Assembly (NCBI RefSeq): GCF_044383835.1
Contig: NZ_JBISEP010000035.1
Coordinates: 1-19,810 of the forward strand
Source: Paraliobacillus sp044383835
GTDB lineage: Bacteria > Bacillota > Bacilli > Bacillales > Amphibacillaceae
Direction of reading: 5' to 3'
DNA length: 19,810 bases
In this document: positions 1 to 7,500 of the stretch, in pieces
Position numbering within the stretch: position 1 is the stretch's first letter
Layout of the letters: each line of letters starts with the position of its first letter
Notes under the pieces: model-generated
Databases searched by the model: none
Told to the model about the DNA's origin: nothing
Seen by the model: only the letters and a program-made list of their open reading frames with translations
Translations under genes and position numbers: made by a program

Positions 1-543
1 CATTGGTTTAACGGACTTGTTTCACAAACGGATGTTGCGATGGCAGGAGGCCCACGCTTACCTATCAACGCGATGCGTGATACTCACGTACAACAAGAGA
101 TACACACGAGCTTTGCGAAAGTTACTAAGGGTACGGGTAACCTTAATGACCAATATATTGGTGTAAAACAAGCATCTGAATATTTAAAATCACAAGGAGT
201 ACCACGTCAATTCAGAAAGACTACATTAGAATCGTTTGAGATCGGTACAATTAAGCTTGATGTTGCTGGCTCAAATACTTATGGGATAAGATTCTATGAC
301 GATATTAATGCTAGTGCGAAAGGGAGATATTTATTTGAAACATTTTCGCCACAAGTGAATAGAAGCAATTTAGCACTTCCACCAGATTGGAACAGGATGA
401 CAGGTATTCAACAATGGCAAGTTAAACCAGACACAATTATAATTAAAGGAAAAGCTGGCTCGCAATTTCAGAAGGGTAATCAATATATTGGAGGAGTAGA
501 ACAATGGTATATAACGAACCTAGACGACTTAATAAAACCTTAA
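1..543 (+). CDS. Orphan polymorphic toxin A, 5' truncated by window edge
   Basis: The frame is open from base 1 (His-Trp-Phe-Asn-Gly) to the stop at 541-543, so the gene begins outside the window. An internal ATG at 40 is not the real start, because the upstream codons match the pre-toxin block of the other cassettes. About the first 46 residues are that shared block, ending at KVTKGTG. The remaining ~134 residues are a unique tip with a GRYLFETF stretch, an ALPPDW stretch, a beta-rich QQWQVKPDTIIIKGKA segment and GGVEQWYI near the end. I do not recognise a named family. The spacing of these motifs loosely recalls NAD-using ADP-ribosyltransferase or glycohydrolase tips, which is inference only. 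The 3' end overlaps the next gene by 40 nt, typical of a toxin/immunity pair. The tip has no frameshift or stop. Confidence 0.8.
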   Translation, partial: HWFNGLVSQTDVAMAGGPRLPINAMRDTHVQQEIHTSFAKVTKGTGNLNDQYIGVKQASEYLKSQGVPRQFRKTTLESFEIGTIKLDVAGSNTYGIRFYDDINASAKGRYLFETFSPQVNRSNLALPPDWNRMTGIQQWQVKPDTIIIKGKAGSQFQKGNQYIGGVEQWYITNLDDLIKP

Positions 544-791
544 ACTTTATTAACGAAGCTGAAAAAGCGAAAATAAAGTTAGAATGTGAAATTAAAGCTC
601 ACAAATTAGGTCAAGGTAAAGATGGGACAATAAGTCAACTTGAAAATTTCTATAAAGATATAGAACTAATGATTGAATCTAAAAGTCATATCCCATCATA
701 TCCAAGAGTTATTACCGACACTTGGGATTTTAATAGCGAACTTGGAATTCAATTATTAGATTTATATGAGTTATATAAGAAGCTGGGATAA
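504..791 (+). CDS. Probable immunity protein for toxin A (95 aa, unknown family)
   Basis: This small acidic/lysine-rich, mostly helical protein starts at ATG 504. A strong GGAGGAG ribosome site lies at 490-496, 7 nt upstream, inside the toxin gene. The 40-nt overlap with the toxin stop argues for translational coupling. It has no signal peptide or membrane segment, so it should be cytoplasmic like most nuclease or ADP-ribosylation antidotes. I recognise no SUKH, Imm11 or CdiI signature. The immunity role rests on position alone: every other toxin tip in the window is followed within about 20 nt by a small gene of this kind. It could also be an unrelated accessory ORF. Confidence 0.65.
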   Translation: MVYNEPRRLNKTLNFINEAEKAKIKLECEIKAHKLGQGKDGTISQLENFYKDIELMIESKSHIPSYPRVITDTWDFNSELGIQLLDLYELYKKLG

Positions 792-1006
792 CTAACTTCA
801 AATGCTACTTATTATTAAGAAATGATATAAGAGATAAATAGGTGGTAGGAAGTTCAAAAGTTTTTAAAGAAGTAAGAGTATTTAAGTTCAACCAATGATT
901 TTTAAATGTATATTATCATAGCGAACAAGCCTAGAACTTCGAAATTAAACAGAATTTTTGGTTTAAAGATAGGAATAGTAATGAATTACTTTATATAGCT
1001 ATCTAT
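792..1006. other. Gene-free spacer after cassette A
   Basis: I see no gene or recognisable repeat here. The stretch is AT-rich with scattered stops in all frames, lying between the immunity gene and its terminator. Confidence 0.5.
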
Positions 1007-1050
1007 AAAGCACTTGATTGCCTTTTAGGCAACAGGTGCTTTTGTTTTTT
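1007..1050 (+). terminator. Rho-independent terminator of cassette A
   Basis: AAAGCACTTG pairs with CAGGTGCTTT. An inner TTGCC/GGCAA stem closes a TTTTA loop, and a T-rich tail follows. Closely related hairpins sit at 2979-3019, 14434-14473 and 17835-17880, so the terminator is part of the repeated cassette unit. Confidence 0.85.
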
Positions 1051-1092
1051 GTTATAAATTTAAACTTTGGATGACATTGATGATGCTAAATT

Positions 1093-1160
1093 GAAATTCA
1101 TAACTCATGAAGGTTGTACCATCAAGGCATTATGTTTTAATACTTGGTTTGTGAAAATAA
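1093..1160 (+). repeat. Inter-cassette spacer repeat (shortened copy)
   Basis: This carries the shared element CTCATGAAGGTTGTACCATC followed by AAGGCAT and a 'TTTTAATACTTGGTTTGTG' stretch. It matches 17931-17990 and the reverse complement of 14330-14400. It then jumps directly to the recombinase leader. About 180 bp present in the cassette F spacer, including the promoter, are missing here. Confidence 0.7.
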
Positions 1161-1182
1161 TACGAAAATTAAAATTTTCGTA
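1161..1182. repeat. Near-perfect palindrome before recombinase leader B
   Basis: Two 10-bp arms (TACGAAAATT and AATTTTCGTA) flank a 2-bp AA centre. It occupies the place of the 28-bp CGTTAC/GTAACG dyads in the other leaders and ends 2 nt before GGGAGGG. It could form a hairpin in the leader RNA or be a DNA-binding site. Confidence 0.65.
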
Positions 1183-1198
1183 ACGGGAGGGTGAAAAT

Positions 1199-1350
1199 TT
1201 GAACGTTGTTGGGTATATACAAGTCACCACTCAAGAACAAACAAGAGATGAATACAGCTTGAAATATTAAGAAGATGAAATTAAAGTATACTGTAAAGAA
1301 CAAGACTAGAACTTGATCCGTATTTTTAGTAATGAAGGAATTAGTGGAAT
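1199..1350 (+). pseudogene. Serine recombinase N-terminal remnant (leader B)
   Basis: A TTG start at 1199 lies behind GGGAGGG (1185-1191). It opens a frame reading NVVGYIQVTTQEQ, then TAA, then EDEIKVYCKEQD, then TAG, then NLIRIFSNEGISG. This aligns with residues 5-52 of the recombinase at 3263 (VVGYVRVSTEGQ ... LSGA). Similarity ends at GISG, where the pre-toxin block begins in another frame. The nucleophile motif V-S-T has become V-T-T, so it is catalytically dead as well as stopped. It can only act as a leader or recombination homology. The recombinase start would be translated for about 24 codons if transcribed, but this copy lacks the promoter. Confidence 0.85.
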
Positions 1351-2283
1351 TTGTTTGCTAGTGTTACGTCATTCGACATGTATAAAACAACGAAAAGCTT
1401 ACAAGTCATAAAAAACACCGAATATGGTATGTATGGATTAATTTCCGCTAATGGCTTTTCTGAGTATTTAACTGGAAAAGATATCTTAGGCAATGAGCTC
1501 ACTACGAGTCAACGGCAAGCAAGCTTATCACTCGGTTTAGCAGGGATCCTTCCTACGGCGATAGAACTGACACCTGCATCTAAGGGTGTTACCAAAGATA
1601 TCACTAAAAAAGCACATGAACGCGTCGTTCGAAACACGCAATCGGCAAGAGCCTTCGTCGATCATTGGTTTAACGGACTTGTTTCACAAACGGATGTTGC
1701 GATGGCAGGAGGCCCACGCTTACCTATCAACGCGATGCGTGATACTCACGTACAACAAGAGATACACACGAGCTTTGCGAAAGTTACTAAGGGTACGGGT
1801 GAAACGGTTAAGAAGATAGGTGAGATTAATGATCCTATTAGAACATATCGTGGTGCTGATTTAGGTAAGCTAGAGGCTAAATATACTGCGGATCCTCGGT
1901 TAACTGTTGAGATGCCCTATGTTGGTAAAGGGCAAAAAAACACCAATGTAGAGGGTTGGTTACGCGATAAAGATTTTTATTGGAAAGAGATGTTAGAGAA
2001 GTACCCAGAAGCGTTTAATAGGTCAAATAGACAAAAAATAGAATTAGGATTCGCACCTATAAACAATCCAACGTTTAGAAAACATTTTCCCCAATATGAT
2101 TTAAAAGAATTATATAATGACACTTTAATACATCATCACATTGGTGGTGGAGGTCAAGCTGTGACTGTACCCTCAAAGCTACATCCAGGTTTAGGAGGGA
2201 TTCATAATGCTGAGAAAAGCGCAGGAGTTTGGGGAAATGACCAAAAATATGCTGAACTATTAGAAAAATTCTTAGAAAAGTAA
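1351..2283 (+). CDS. Orphan toxin B: pre-toxin TG block + HNH/Endo VII-like nuclease tip
   Basis: The longest start is TTG at 1351, with no convincing ribosome site. The upstream ATG at 1332 runs into a stop, so this gene is probably poorly translated. Residues 1-150 are the shared pre-toxin block (TG at 41-42, hydrophobic LSLGLAGILP after it), like the pre-toxin TG domain of LXG proteins. Residues 151-310 are the unique tip. It carries HHH at about 261-263, a glycine-rich loop (GGGG), VPSKLHPG and GGIHNAEK with His at about 285. That pattern fits the beta-beta-alpha metal site of HNH/Endonuclease VII polymorphic toxins, which cut DNA or RNA in the target cell. The exact subfamily is not assigned. 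A Syd-like immunity gene starts just downstream. Confidence 0.85.
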   Translation: MFASVTSFDMYKTTKSLQVIKNTEYGMYGLISANGFSEYLTGKDILGNELTTSQRQASLSLGLAGILPTAIELTPASKGVTKDITKKAHERVVRNTQSARAFVDHWFNGLVSQTDVAMAGGPRLPINAMRDTHVQQEIHTSFAKVTKGTGETVKKIGEINDPIRTYRGADLGKLEAKYTADPRLTVEMPYVGKGQKNTNVEGWLRDKDFYWKEMLEKYPEAFNRSNRQKIELGFAPINNPTFRKHFPQYDLKELYNDTLIHHHIGGGGQAVTVPSKLHPGLGGIHNAEKSAGVWGNDQKYAELLEKFLEK

Positions 2284-2300
2284 GGGTGATTATTTTGGTA

Positions 2301-2828
2301 ATGAAGGATGCTATGAGCAAATATTTTAATTTAAGAAAAGAATATTTTGATAAAGGGTTAGATTTTTTATTTAAAACGCCATATAACGAAGAAGTTGATT
2401 CATTTATATATCAGGGTGAAATGGATGGTGAAGAAGAAATTTCATGGAAACCTATTGAAAAAAATAATAAGAATGATTTAACGAAGATTGAGGAAAGATT
2501 TGAAATTAAACTGCACACTTCAATTGATGATTATTTTAATTCTTATTGGTTTGCTGATTTAGATGGATTTATTGGTAATCATTATATTAGGCTAGAACCT
2601 GTATTACCAAACATTGAATTGCATTCCTTCGAAAGTAATTTAGAAGGGTATAAAAACAATCATAATAAGGTTGATAAGACTCCAATAGGTGTAGAGGGGA
2701 ACGGTTTGATAGTTGTTTTAGATAATGTAAGTGGTAAGGTTGAATTGGAGGATTTTGAACGAGGTTCATTTGAAGAGATTTCGGATAGTTTAGATGAGTT
2801 AATTGCTAGTTTAAAGTTACAAAAATAA
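2301..2828 (+). CDS. Syd-like (SUKH-2) immunity protein
   Basis: The protein has the Syd/SUKH-2 layout: WKPIEK near residue 47, a conserved helix 'LTKIEERFEIKLH', then DYFNSYWFADLDGF, RLEPVLPNIEL and FESNLEGY. A C-terminal VSGKVELEDFERG precedes a final helix. Syd of E. coli binds SecY, but Firmicute members of this superfamily sit next to nuclease toxins as antidotes, and that is the likely job here. The frame opens with GTG at 2286; ATG 2301 and ATG 2313 are alternatives. AAGGG (2282-2286) overlaps the toxin stop, and AAGGA (2304-2308) is close to 2313. I use 2301 as a compromise, with the start unsettled. The frame is intact. It pairs with nuclease B. Confidence 0.85.
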   Translation: MKDAMSKYFNLRKEYFDKGLDFLFKTPYNEEVDSFIYQGEMDGEEEISWKPIEKNNKNDLTKIEERFEIKLHTSIDDYFNSYWFADLDGFIGNHYIRLEPVLPNIELHSFESNLEGYKNNHNKVDKTPIGVEGNGLIVVLDNVSGKVELEDFERGSFEEISDSLDELIASLKLQK

Positions 2829-2978
2829 TATACTAAGAACATTTATATAAAAAAATGTCTGATATGAAGTGTAGCCCAAGTGTTAGATACAATTGGACTG
2901 CAGTTTTTTATAGAAAGATGTAATATAAAATCAAGCTAAGACCTACAAAATTTATGCTACTAAAAAACATATGAACTT

Positions 2979-3019
2979 AAAGCACTTGATTGTCAATTAA
3001 AGGCAACAAGTGCTTTTTT
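2979..3019 (+). terminator. Rho-independent terminator of cassette B
   Basis: AAAGCACTTG (2979-2988) pairs perfectly with CAAGTGCTTT (3007-3016), and the stem runs into six T residues. It is the same terminator family as at 1007, 14434 and 17835. The 2829-2978 stretch before it holds no gene I can support. Confidence 0.88.
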
Positions 3020-3179
3020 GCGTTTTAGGATAGAAATAGGTAGACACATTATAATTTTATAAGTGCACGAAGTATTAAATTTTTATAGATTGTAATGGCT
3101 TTGTACAGTGTATAAAGAGAGTAGAAGAAAAAATAAAGGGTTGTATTATTTTTTGAAGTCATCGTAAAGTACGTTTTAA

Positions 3180-3231
3180 CGGATTTACGTTACGAACACG
3201 TTATCCGCAAAAAAACGGATAAACGTTACAG
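3180..3231. repeat. Direct and inverted repeats upstream of recombinase
   Basis: CGGATTTACGTTAC (3180-3193) recurs as CGGATAAACGTTAC (3216-3229). TTATCCG (3201-3207) forms an inverted repeat with CGGATAA (3216-3222) around an A-run. The cluster sits directly before the recombinase ribosome site. It could be the recombinase's own binding site or an operator. Confidence 0.55.
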
Positions 3232-3251
3232 GGACTCAAATTACTGTAACG
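3224..3251. promoter_or_regulatory. 28-bp dyad at recombinase ribosome site
   Basis: CGTTACA (3224-3230) and TGTAACG (3245-3251) form a 7-bp inverted repeat with a 14-bp spacer. The right arm touches the GGGAGGGG ribosome site. Dyads of the same size and position precede the recombinase remnants of cassettes C, E and F. This suggests a recombinase crossover or binding site, or a translational/transcriptional operator. Confidence 0.55.
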
Positions 3252-3262
3252 GGAGGGGATTT

Positions 3263-4051
3263 ATGATGGGAGAGAAAGTAGTTGGTTACGTACGAGTTTC
3301 AACGGAAGGACAAGTACGTGATGGGTATAGTTTAGCGTATCAAGTAGAAGAGATTGAACGTTACTGTAACGAAAATAATTTAGAACTACTTCGTGTGTAT
3401 GAAGATAGAGGATTAAGCGGAGCGACTGTTGATGAAGAGGGATTAACAGTTGAACGTGATGGACTACAAGAGCTATTGTCCGATATGGCGTATAGACAAG
3501 TAAGCTATGTTGTTGTGTTGAATACATCACGATTGTGGCGCTCTGATATGGCGAAAGTATTGATACAACGAGAACTAAAGAAACATGAAGTAGATGTGAA
3601 GGCAATTGAACAATCAAGCTATAGTATTTACACACATGATCCAAATGACTTTTTGGTGAATGGCATGTTAGAACTATTAGACCAATATCAAAGACTTGAA
3701 ATTGCATTGAAGTTAAGTAGAGGTAGAAAGAAGAAGGCTGAACGAGGTGGATATGCAGGTGGTGGCGTACTTTTTGGCTACAAGGCCAAAAAAGGACAAA
3801 AGGTGTTAGAAGTAGATGCTGGGAAAGCAGTAGTTGTACGTAGACTATTTGAGTTAAGACACATTTTTAAACATTGGTCACTTACCCAATTGGCAGAACA
3901 ATTGAATGTAGAAGGCTACTGCACAGCGAAAGATAAACAATTTACGAAAGTACAAGTGAAACGCATGTTAGATAGAGAGAATTTTTATCGTGGCATGTAT
4001 AAATACGGGAAAATACAAACAAAAGGACAACATGCAGCAATTATTTTATAA
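3263..4051 (+). CDS. Serine recombinase (resolvase + Recombinase domain)
   Basis: Residues about 5-150 form the resolvase/invertase catalytic domain, with YVRVSTEGQ giving the nucleophile Ser13 and Arg11. LSGATVDEEG and the arginine motif TSRLWRSD follow. A lysine/arginine-rich linker (SRGRKKKAERGG) leads into a Recombinase (DNA-binding) domain ending at YKYGKIQTKGQHAAIIL. It stops there, without the zinc-ribbon and coiled-coil of large serine integrases. It may be a naturally short recombinase or one trimmed by the neighbouring IS110. ATG 3263 and ATG 3266 both fit the ribosome site GGGAGGGG at 3251-3258. All catalytic residues I can check are present, so activity is plausible. Its N-terminus is the intact homologue of the five leader remnants in this window. 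Confidence 0.88.
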   Translation: MMGEKVVGYVRVSTEGQVRDGYSLAYQVEEIERYCNENNLELLRVYEDRGLSGATVDEEGLTVERDGLQELLSDMAYRQVSYVVVLNTSRLWRSDMAKVLIQRELKKHEVDVKAIEQSSYSIYTHDPNDFLVNGMLELLDQYQRLEIALKLSRGRKKKAERGGYAGGGVLFGYKAKKGQKVLEVDAGKAVVVRRLFELRHIFKHWSLTQLAEQLNVEGYCTAKDKQFTKVQVKRMLDRENFYRGMYKYGKIQTKGQHAAIIL

Positions 4052-4207
4052 ACTCACTTAAAAAATTAGCTCATTTTACTATACATACTACTAAAGAGAT
4101 GAAAAATGGATAGGCTTGCGTACCTATGCGCATCGGAAGATGAACGCTCGAACTAAGGTTGCCGACATTTTTATATATAACTAAATCATTGAATAGAGGG
4201 ATGAGTT
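4052..4207 (+). other. IS110 5' non-coding region, candidate bridge RNA
   Basis: This 156-bp gap lies between the recombinase and the IS110 transposase frame. In IS110-group elements this position encodes the bridge (seek) RNA that guides target choice. I see small potential stems: ATAGG/CCTAT around 4110-4126 and CGG...CCG around 4134-4164. Two short segments resemble the DNA at the element's other end: GCGTACCTATG (4118-4128) versus the complement of CATAGGGTACGG (5493-5504), and ACTAAGG (4152-4158), which is the toxin-junction motif. No RNA fold was computed. The left IS boundary is not visible. Confidence 0.4.
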
Positions 4208-5444
4208 ATGCATAATAGACAGGACTATTTGTATGTAGGGGTAGATTTACATAAGGAGCATCATACGGCTGTTATAATTAATTGTTGGCAAGAGAAATTA
4301 GGAGAAATACAATTTGATAATAAACCGTCTGCATTTTCGAAGTTCTTATTAAAAGTAGAGACATATGTGTGTGATGGGATAACTGTTGTATTTGGTTTAG
4401 AAGATGTTGGCGGTTATGGAAGAGCATTAGCGAAATATTTAGTAGATCACGAACAGGTAGTAAAAGAAGTAAATCCAGCTTTATCATTTTTAGAACGAAA
4501 AAGTCAAGTGATGATACAAAAAAATGATAGTTGGGATGCGGAATGTGTAGCACGCATATTGATAAACAAATTTAATCAATTACCAGATGCAAAGCCAAAC
4601 GATTTATTATGATCAATACAACAATTGGTTTCAAGAAGGAATGAATTAGTAAAAGCACAAAGTGCGTTAAAGAATCAACTACATATTCAATTAAACCATC
4701 ATTATCCAAGCTATAAAAAGTTTTTCTCAGAGTTAGATGGGAAAACAGCATTAGCGTTTTGGCAGCAATATCCGTCACCCTCTTGTTTAGAGGGGACGAA
4801 TATAAAGCAATTAACAGCTTTTTTATTAGATGTTAGTAACAATACATGTTCAGTAAAGAAAGCAAGCGACATATTAAAACTTGTAAAAGAAGATGGACAA
4901 ACAATGAAAGAGTATCAAGAAACACGAGACTTTTTAGTAAGAAGTATTGTACGGGATATTGAGTTTAAAAAGAAAGAAATGAAATACATCCAAAGAGAAT
5001 TAAAACGGTTAGTAAATCTACTAGATTATCAATTAGAGACGATGCCGGGAATAGAACTTGTAACGGCATCAGCATTAATTGCAGAAATTGGGGATGTAAG
5101 GCGATTTCCAAATGCCAACAAATTAGCACGATTCGCGGGGATTGCGCCTGTTTACTTTGGTTCTGGTGGGAAAGGTAAGACACACAAAAGCAAACAAGGA
5201 AACAGGGCGCTACACGCTTTTTTTTTATAATTTAGCTGTACAGCAAGTGCAAGTAGCAAAAGGAAGTAAGTTACCCAGAAACCCAGTGTTTCATGCATAT
5301 TATCAAAAGAAACTTAAAGAGGGAAAAACAAAAGGTCAAGCATTGGTATGTATTATGAGAAGGCTTGTAAACATTGTATATGGCATGATGAAATATAAAA
5401 TAGCTTATGAGTTGCCGGTAGTGGAAGAAAAAGAAGTAGTTTAA
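4208..5444 (+). pseudogene. IS110-family transposase, broken by a stop and a frameshift
   Basis: The N-terminal DEDD domain is recognisable (GVDLHKEHHTAV, FGLEDVGGYG, NDSWDAE). The C-terminal Transposase_20 part follows (MPGIELVTASALIAEIGD, FAGIAP, SGGKGK with the expected serine). Compared with the homologue at 15696-16859, an in-frame TGA at 4610-4612 replaces a conserved Trp codon (HW/LW-I-QLV). A nine-T run at 5218-5226 has one T too many, so the last ~75 residues (FYNLAVQQVQVAKGSK onward) continue in another frame. The start is ATG 4208 behind GAGGGATG. It is inactive unless the stop is read through and the T-run slips. Protein similarity to the second IS110 is clear but moderate, so they are different elements of one subgroup. 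Confidence 0.9.
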
Positions 5445-5497
5445 TAAGGTTTACATGGTTTGTTTTTTTGTTGTGAGGGTTTAAGATTACAACATAG

Positions 5498-5962
5498 GGT
5501 ACGGGTAAAGAAACTTATCAACATCTAAAGGACTATAAGAATAATAAATATTTTACTCGGAGTGTAGAGTATAATGCAGGTAAAGATGGCACAGGATTTA
5601 CTTACAAAGTATATCAAAGAGGAGATATTAATTGGGATATGGTTCGAACAAAAGGTGCTAAAAAAGGTCGCGGGTTAACAAATGCAGAAGCATCTGCGAA
5701 ATACGGACTTTCTCCTATTCTTGATGATGCAGGTAGTGTTGCAACTTTGCATCATTCACAACAAAAAGGTGTTGGACCATTATATGAAGCTTCAACTAGG
5801 TACCATAATATCAGTAATGCTAAAAGAGCTCCACTACATCCTTATAAAGGAAAGTTAAATCCATTTTATCCAATGGATGAGACAACTAGAGGGTCATTTC
5901 AAAAAGTAGATTCTATAAATTATTGGAAAATACGAGGAGAAGAAGCTTTAGGAGGAAAATAA
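5498..5962 (+). pseudogene. Beheaded LHH nuclease toxin tip (cassette G)
   Basis: The frame opens right after a TAG at 5495-5497 with GGT ACG GGT, the same Gly-Thr-Gly junction that follows the pre-toxin block in cassettes A, B and C. The block itself is missing and the IS110 pseudogene stands in its place. The tip is intact to TAA 5960-5962. It has YNAGKDGTGFTYKVYQR, GRGLTNAEASAKYGLSPIL, then ATLHHSQQKGVGPLYEAS, NAKRAPLHPY and a terminal WKIRGEEAL. LHH with a following G-P-L-x-E and a later LH fits the LHH subfamily of HNH/Endo VII toxin nucleases. The first ATG (5639) would remove about 47 tip residues, so no functional toxin is expected from this locus. It could serve only as a donor tip. 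Confidence 0.82.
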
Positions 5963-5963
5963 T

Positions 5964-6392
5964 ATGAGTATTTTGCCTGAGAGACTAGATGAAGTTCTAG
6001 GAGAAGAAATATATGAACGTGAAGATAGCAATCTAGTACAGGAGACTTTAATAAGGCTAGGTGTAGACGCATCAGATACTTTCCAAGAATTTTATATACA
6101 ATATGCAGGACCTTTTTGGGAAGAACATGTACCCTTTGAATTACTAGATATAGCAGATGAAGAAAATAATATTGAATCATACACAATAATTTCTAGAAAA
6201 GAGCATGGTTTTCCGAAGCAATATCTTGTTTTAAGTGAAATGTCAGCAAATGCTGTATTAGTGCTGGATACTTTAACAGATAAAGTTTATATAGTTAATT
6301 TTGAGGGTGGAGATGAACTGCTTTTAAAAGGAGAGTTAAAAGAAACTTGGTCATCGTTTTTTGATTTCTTGAAGGTATATTTTAATTGTTGA
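5964..6392 (+). CDS. SMI1/KNR4-type (SUKH) immunity protein for the LHH tip
   Basis: ATG 5964 has GGAGG at 5951-5955 and begins 1 nt after the toxin stop. The 142-residue acidic protein shows a SUKH pattern: a helix with F-Q-E-F-Y-I-Q-Y-A-G-P-F, a FELLDI loop, QYLVLSE, AVLVLDTLTDKVY and a final helix with W-S-S-F-F-D-F-L. SUKH proteins are cytoplasmic and bind diverse nuclease toxins. The gene is complete although its toxin is beheaded, so it could be retained for protection. Its promoter is not obvious; transcription may come from the IS110 side. Confidence 0.8.
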   Translation: MSILPERLDEVLGEEIYEREDSNLVQETLIRLGVDASDTFQEFYIQYAGPFWEEHVPFELLDIADEENNIESYTIISRKEHGFPKQYLVLSEMSANAVLVLDTLTDKVYIVNFEGGDELLLKGELKETWSSFFDFLKVYFNC

Positions 6393-6425
6393 TTATTGTC
6401 AATAAAAGATAACTCTTAGATACTT

Positions 6426-6462
6426 AAAACCTTGATTGGTAATATGCCTTTCAAGGTTTTTT
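6426..6462 (+). terminator. Terminator of cassette G
   Basis: AAAACCTTGA (6426-6435) pairs perfectly with TCAAGGTTTT (6451-6460) and runs into a T tail. It lies 33 nt after the immunity stop. Confidence 0.85.
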
Positions 6463-6820
6463 AACTTAAGAACTCTATGATTAAAAATAATATCATTTTT
6501 AAATCAAAAACTCATGATGGTTAGCAAACTTAAGAGATTGGTTGCAGTGACATTTAAATAAAACAACCACACTTACTACTCGATTTAAATTTACACACGA
6601 GAATGACAAAACTCGTTGTGATAAATAAGGAAATACACTTGTACAGAAGAAATGGAATGAATCAATAATAGGAAAAGTTTTATGTTAGGTAGACATTGAA
6701 TAATGCTTAAGTGTAATTCATAACTCATGAAGGTACAACCATCATGAGCTTTCGATTCTCAAACAAATCACAATCTTATTGTCTCACCCAATTCTCGTAC
6801 TTTTCTTCTTATTCCTATAT
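6463..6820. repeat. Spacer with fragments of the inter-cassette repeat
   Basis: There is no gene here. The stretch contains a piece reading ACACGAGAATGACAAAACTC (from 6592), matching the cassette E spacer near 14240 in reverse. A hairpin CTCATGA...TCATGAG (6724-6748) is built on the shared AAGGTACAACCAT core, and TTTCGATTCTCAAACAAATC (6750-6769) is shared with 8708-8727. It looks like the scar where two oppositely oriented cassettes were joined. Confidence 0.6.
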
Positions 6821-6858
6821 AAAATAAAACTCCATAATGGTATTACCTTCATGGAGTC
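6821..6858 (-). terminator. Terminator of cassette C
   Basis: On the minus strand ACTCCAT pairs with ATGGAGT, with an inner GGTA/TACC stem, followed by TTTTATTTTA. It sits about 60 nt after the Imm11-like gene. The inner core resembles the spacer element AAGGTNNTACCAT. Confidence 0.8.
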
Positions 6859-6920
6859 TTTATTTTCGAACATCTTAATTAATTCGAATATATTCTAGTG
6901 AAAGATTCTTATTCTAAAAT

Positions 6921-7487
6921 TTAGATAGCTTTATTTTCGTAAAATTCCATACCTGTTAATTCATTAATATCAATTTCTTTTTTAAATATTTCTGAAACAA
7001 AAATAGGAATTTCCTGTCTAGTTCCCAATTTAAAAATATCACTATTTTCTACTTCACTCTCATAAATTGCATATTTTAGCACATTATATATTGTCCCAAC
7101 CCTTTTAGTCTGTATTTCATGGTAGTCTGATTCTTCTAAACAAAGTGCACCAACCACTTTAAGAATATTAGCAATATAATATCCTTCTAAACTATCTCCA
7201 CTTTTCAACTCAACAATGTCAACTGGAAAGTACTCAATTTTTGTATTTAAGGTCTCCATAATAGTTTTCAATCTTCTAGATACCACAAACCATCCCATAT
7301 CATTTGCAAGATAGTCTGTAGGCACTTCTCCCTCACTTTTATCATAGTAAAATTTAAAACTTCCATCCCATCTATCAAAAGTCTGCCCAGTTTTAAATTC
7401 ATATTGTTGAATACCTAAATCATCCTTATAATGACAAACAATATCATTTTCACCTGAAACTTCTATGCTTAGCTTATAAAATTTCAT
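6921..7487 (-). CDS. Imm11 (DUF1629)-like immunity protein for the AHH toxin
   Basis: This 188-residue cytoplasmic protein starts at ATG 7487, with AGGGG 6 nt upstream and 13 nt after the toxin stop. It has the Imm11/DUF1629 run of features: an opening beta strand, FDRWDGSFKFYY, a P-x-D-Y-L segment, GWFVVSRRLKTIME, IEYFPVDIVE, a Y-Y-I-A-N-I-L-K-V motif, then iron-box-free strands ending in ELTGMEFYE. DUF1629/Imm11 proteins commonly follow AHH or other HNH/Endo VII toxins. The frame is intact even though its toxin is frameshifted. Confidence 0.75.
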   Translation of the reverse strand: MKFYKLSIEVSGENDIVCHYKDDLGIQQYEFKTGQTFDRWDGSFKFYYDKSEGEVPTDYLANDMGWFVVSRRLKTIMETLNTKIEYFPVDIVELKSGDSLEGYYIANILKVVGALCLEESDYHEIQTKRVGTIYNVLKYAIYESEVENSDIFKLGTRQEIPIFVSEIFKKEIDINELTGMEFYENKAI

Positions 7488-7500
7488 CTGTATCCCCTAC

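Noticed and set aside
1586..1819. Second-frame ORF inside the pre-toxin block (MLPKISLKKHMNAS...), also at 7826, 9479 and 18625
   Set aside because: It overlaps the conserved block in another frame and its persistence follows from near-identity of the block. It has no ribosome site and no family resemblance.
3121..3150. Recombinase promoter with TATTAT at 3144-3149
   Set aside because: The -10-like box resembles the cassette promoters, but I found no matching -35 at a proper distance.
3261..3707. 148-aa minus-strand ORF opposite the recombinase
   Set aside because: Shadow of a clear serine recombinase gene, with low-complexity hydrophobic composition.
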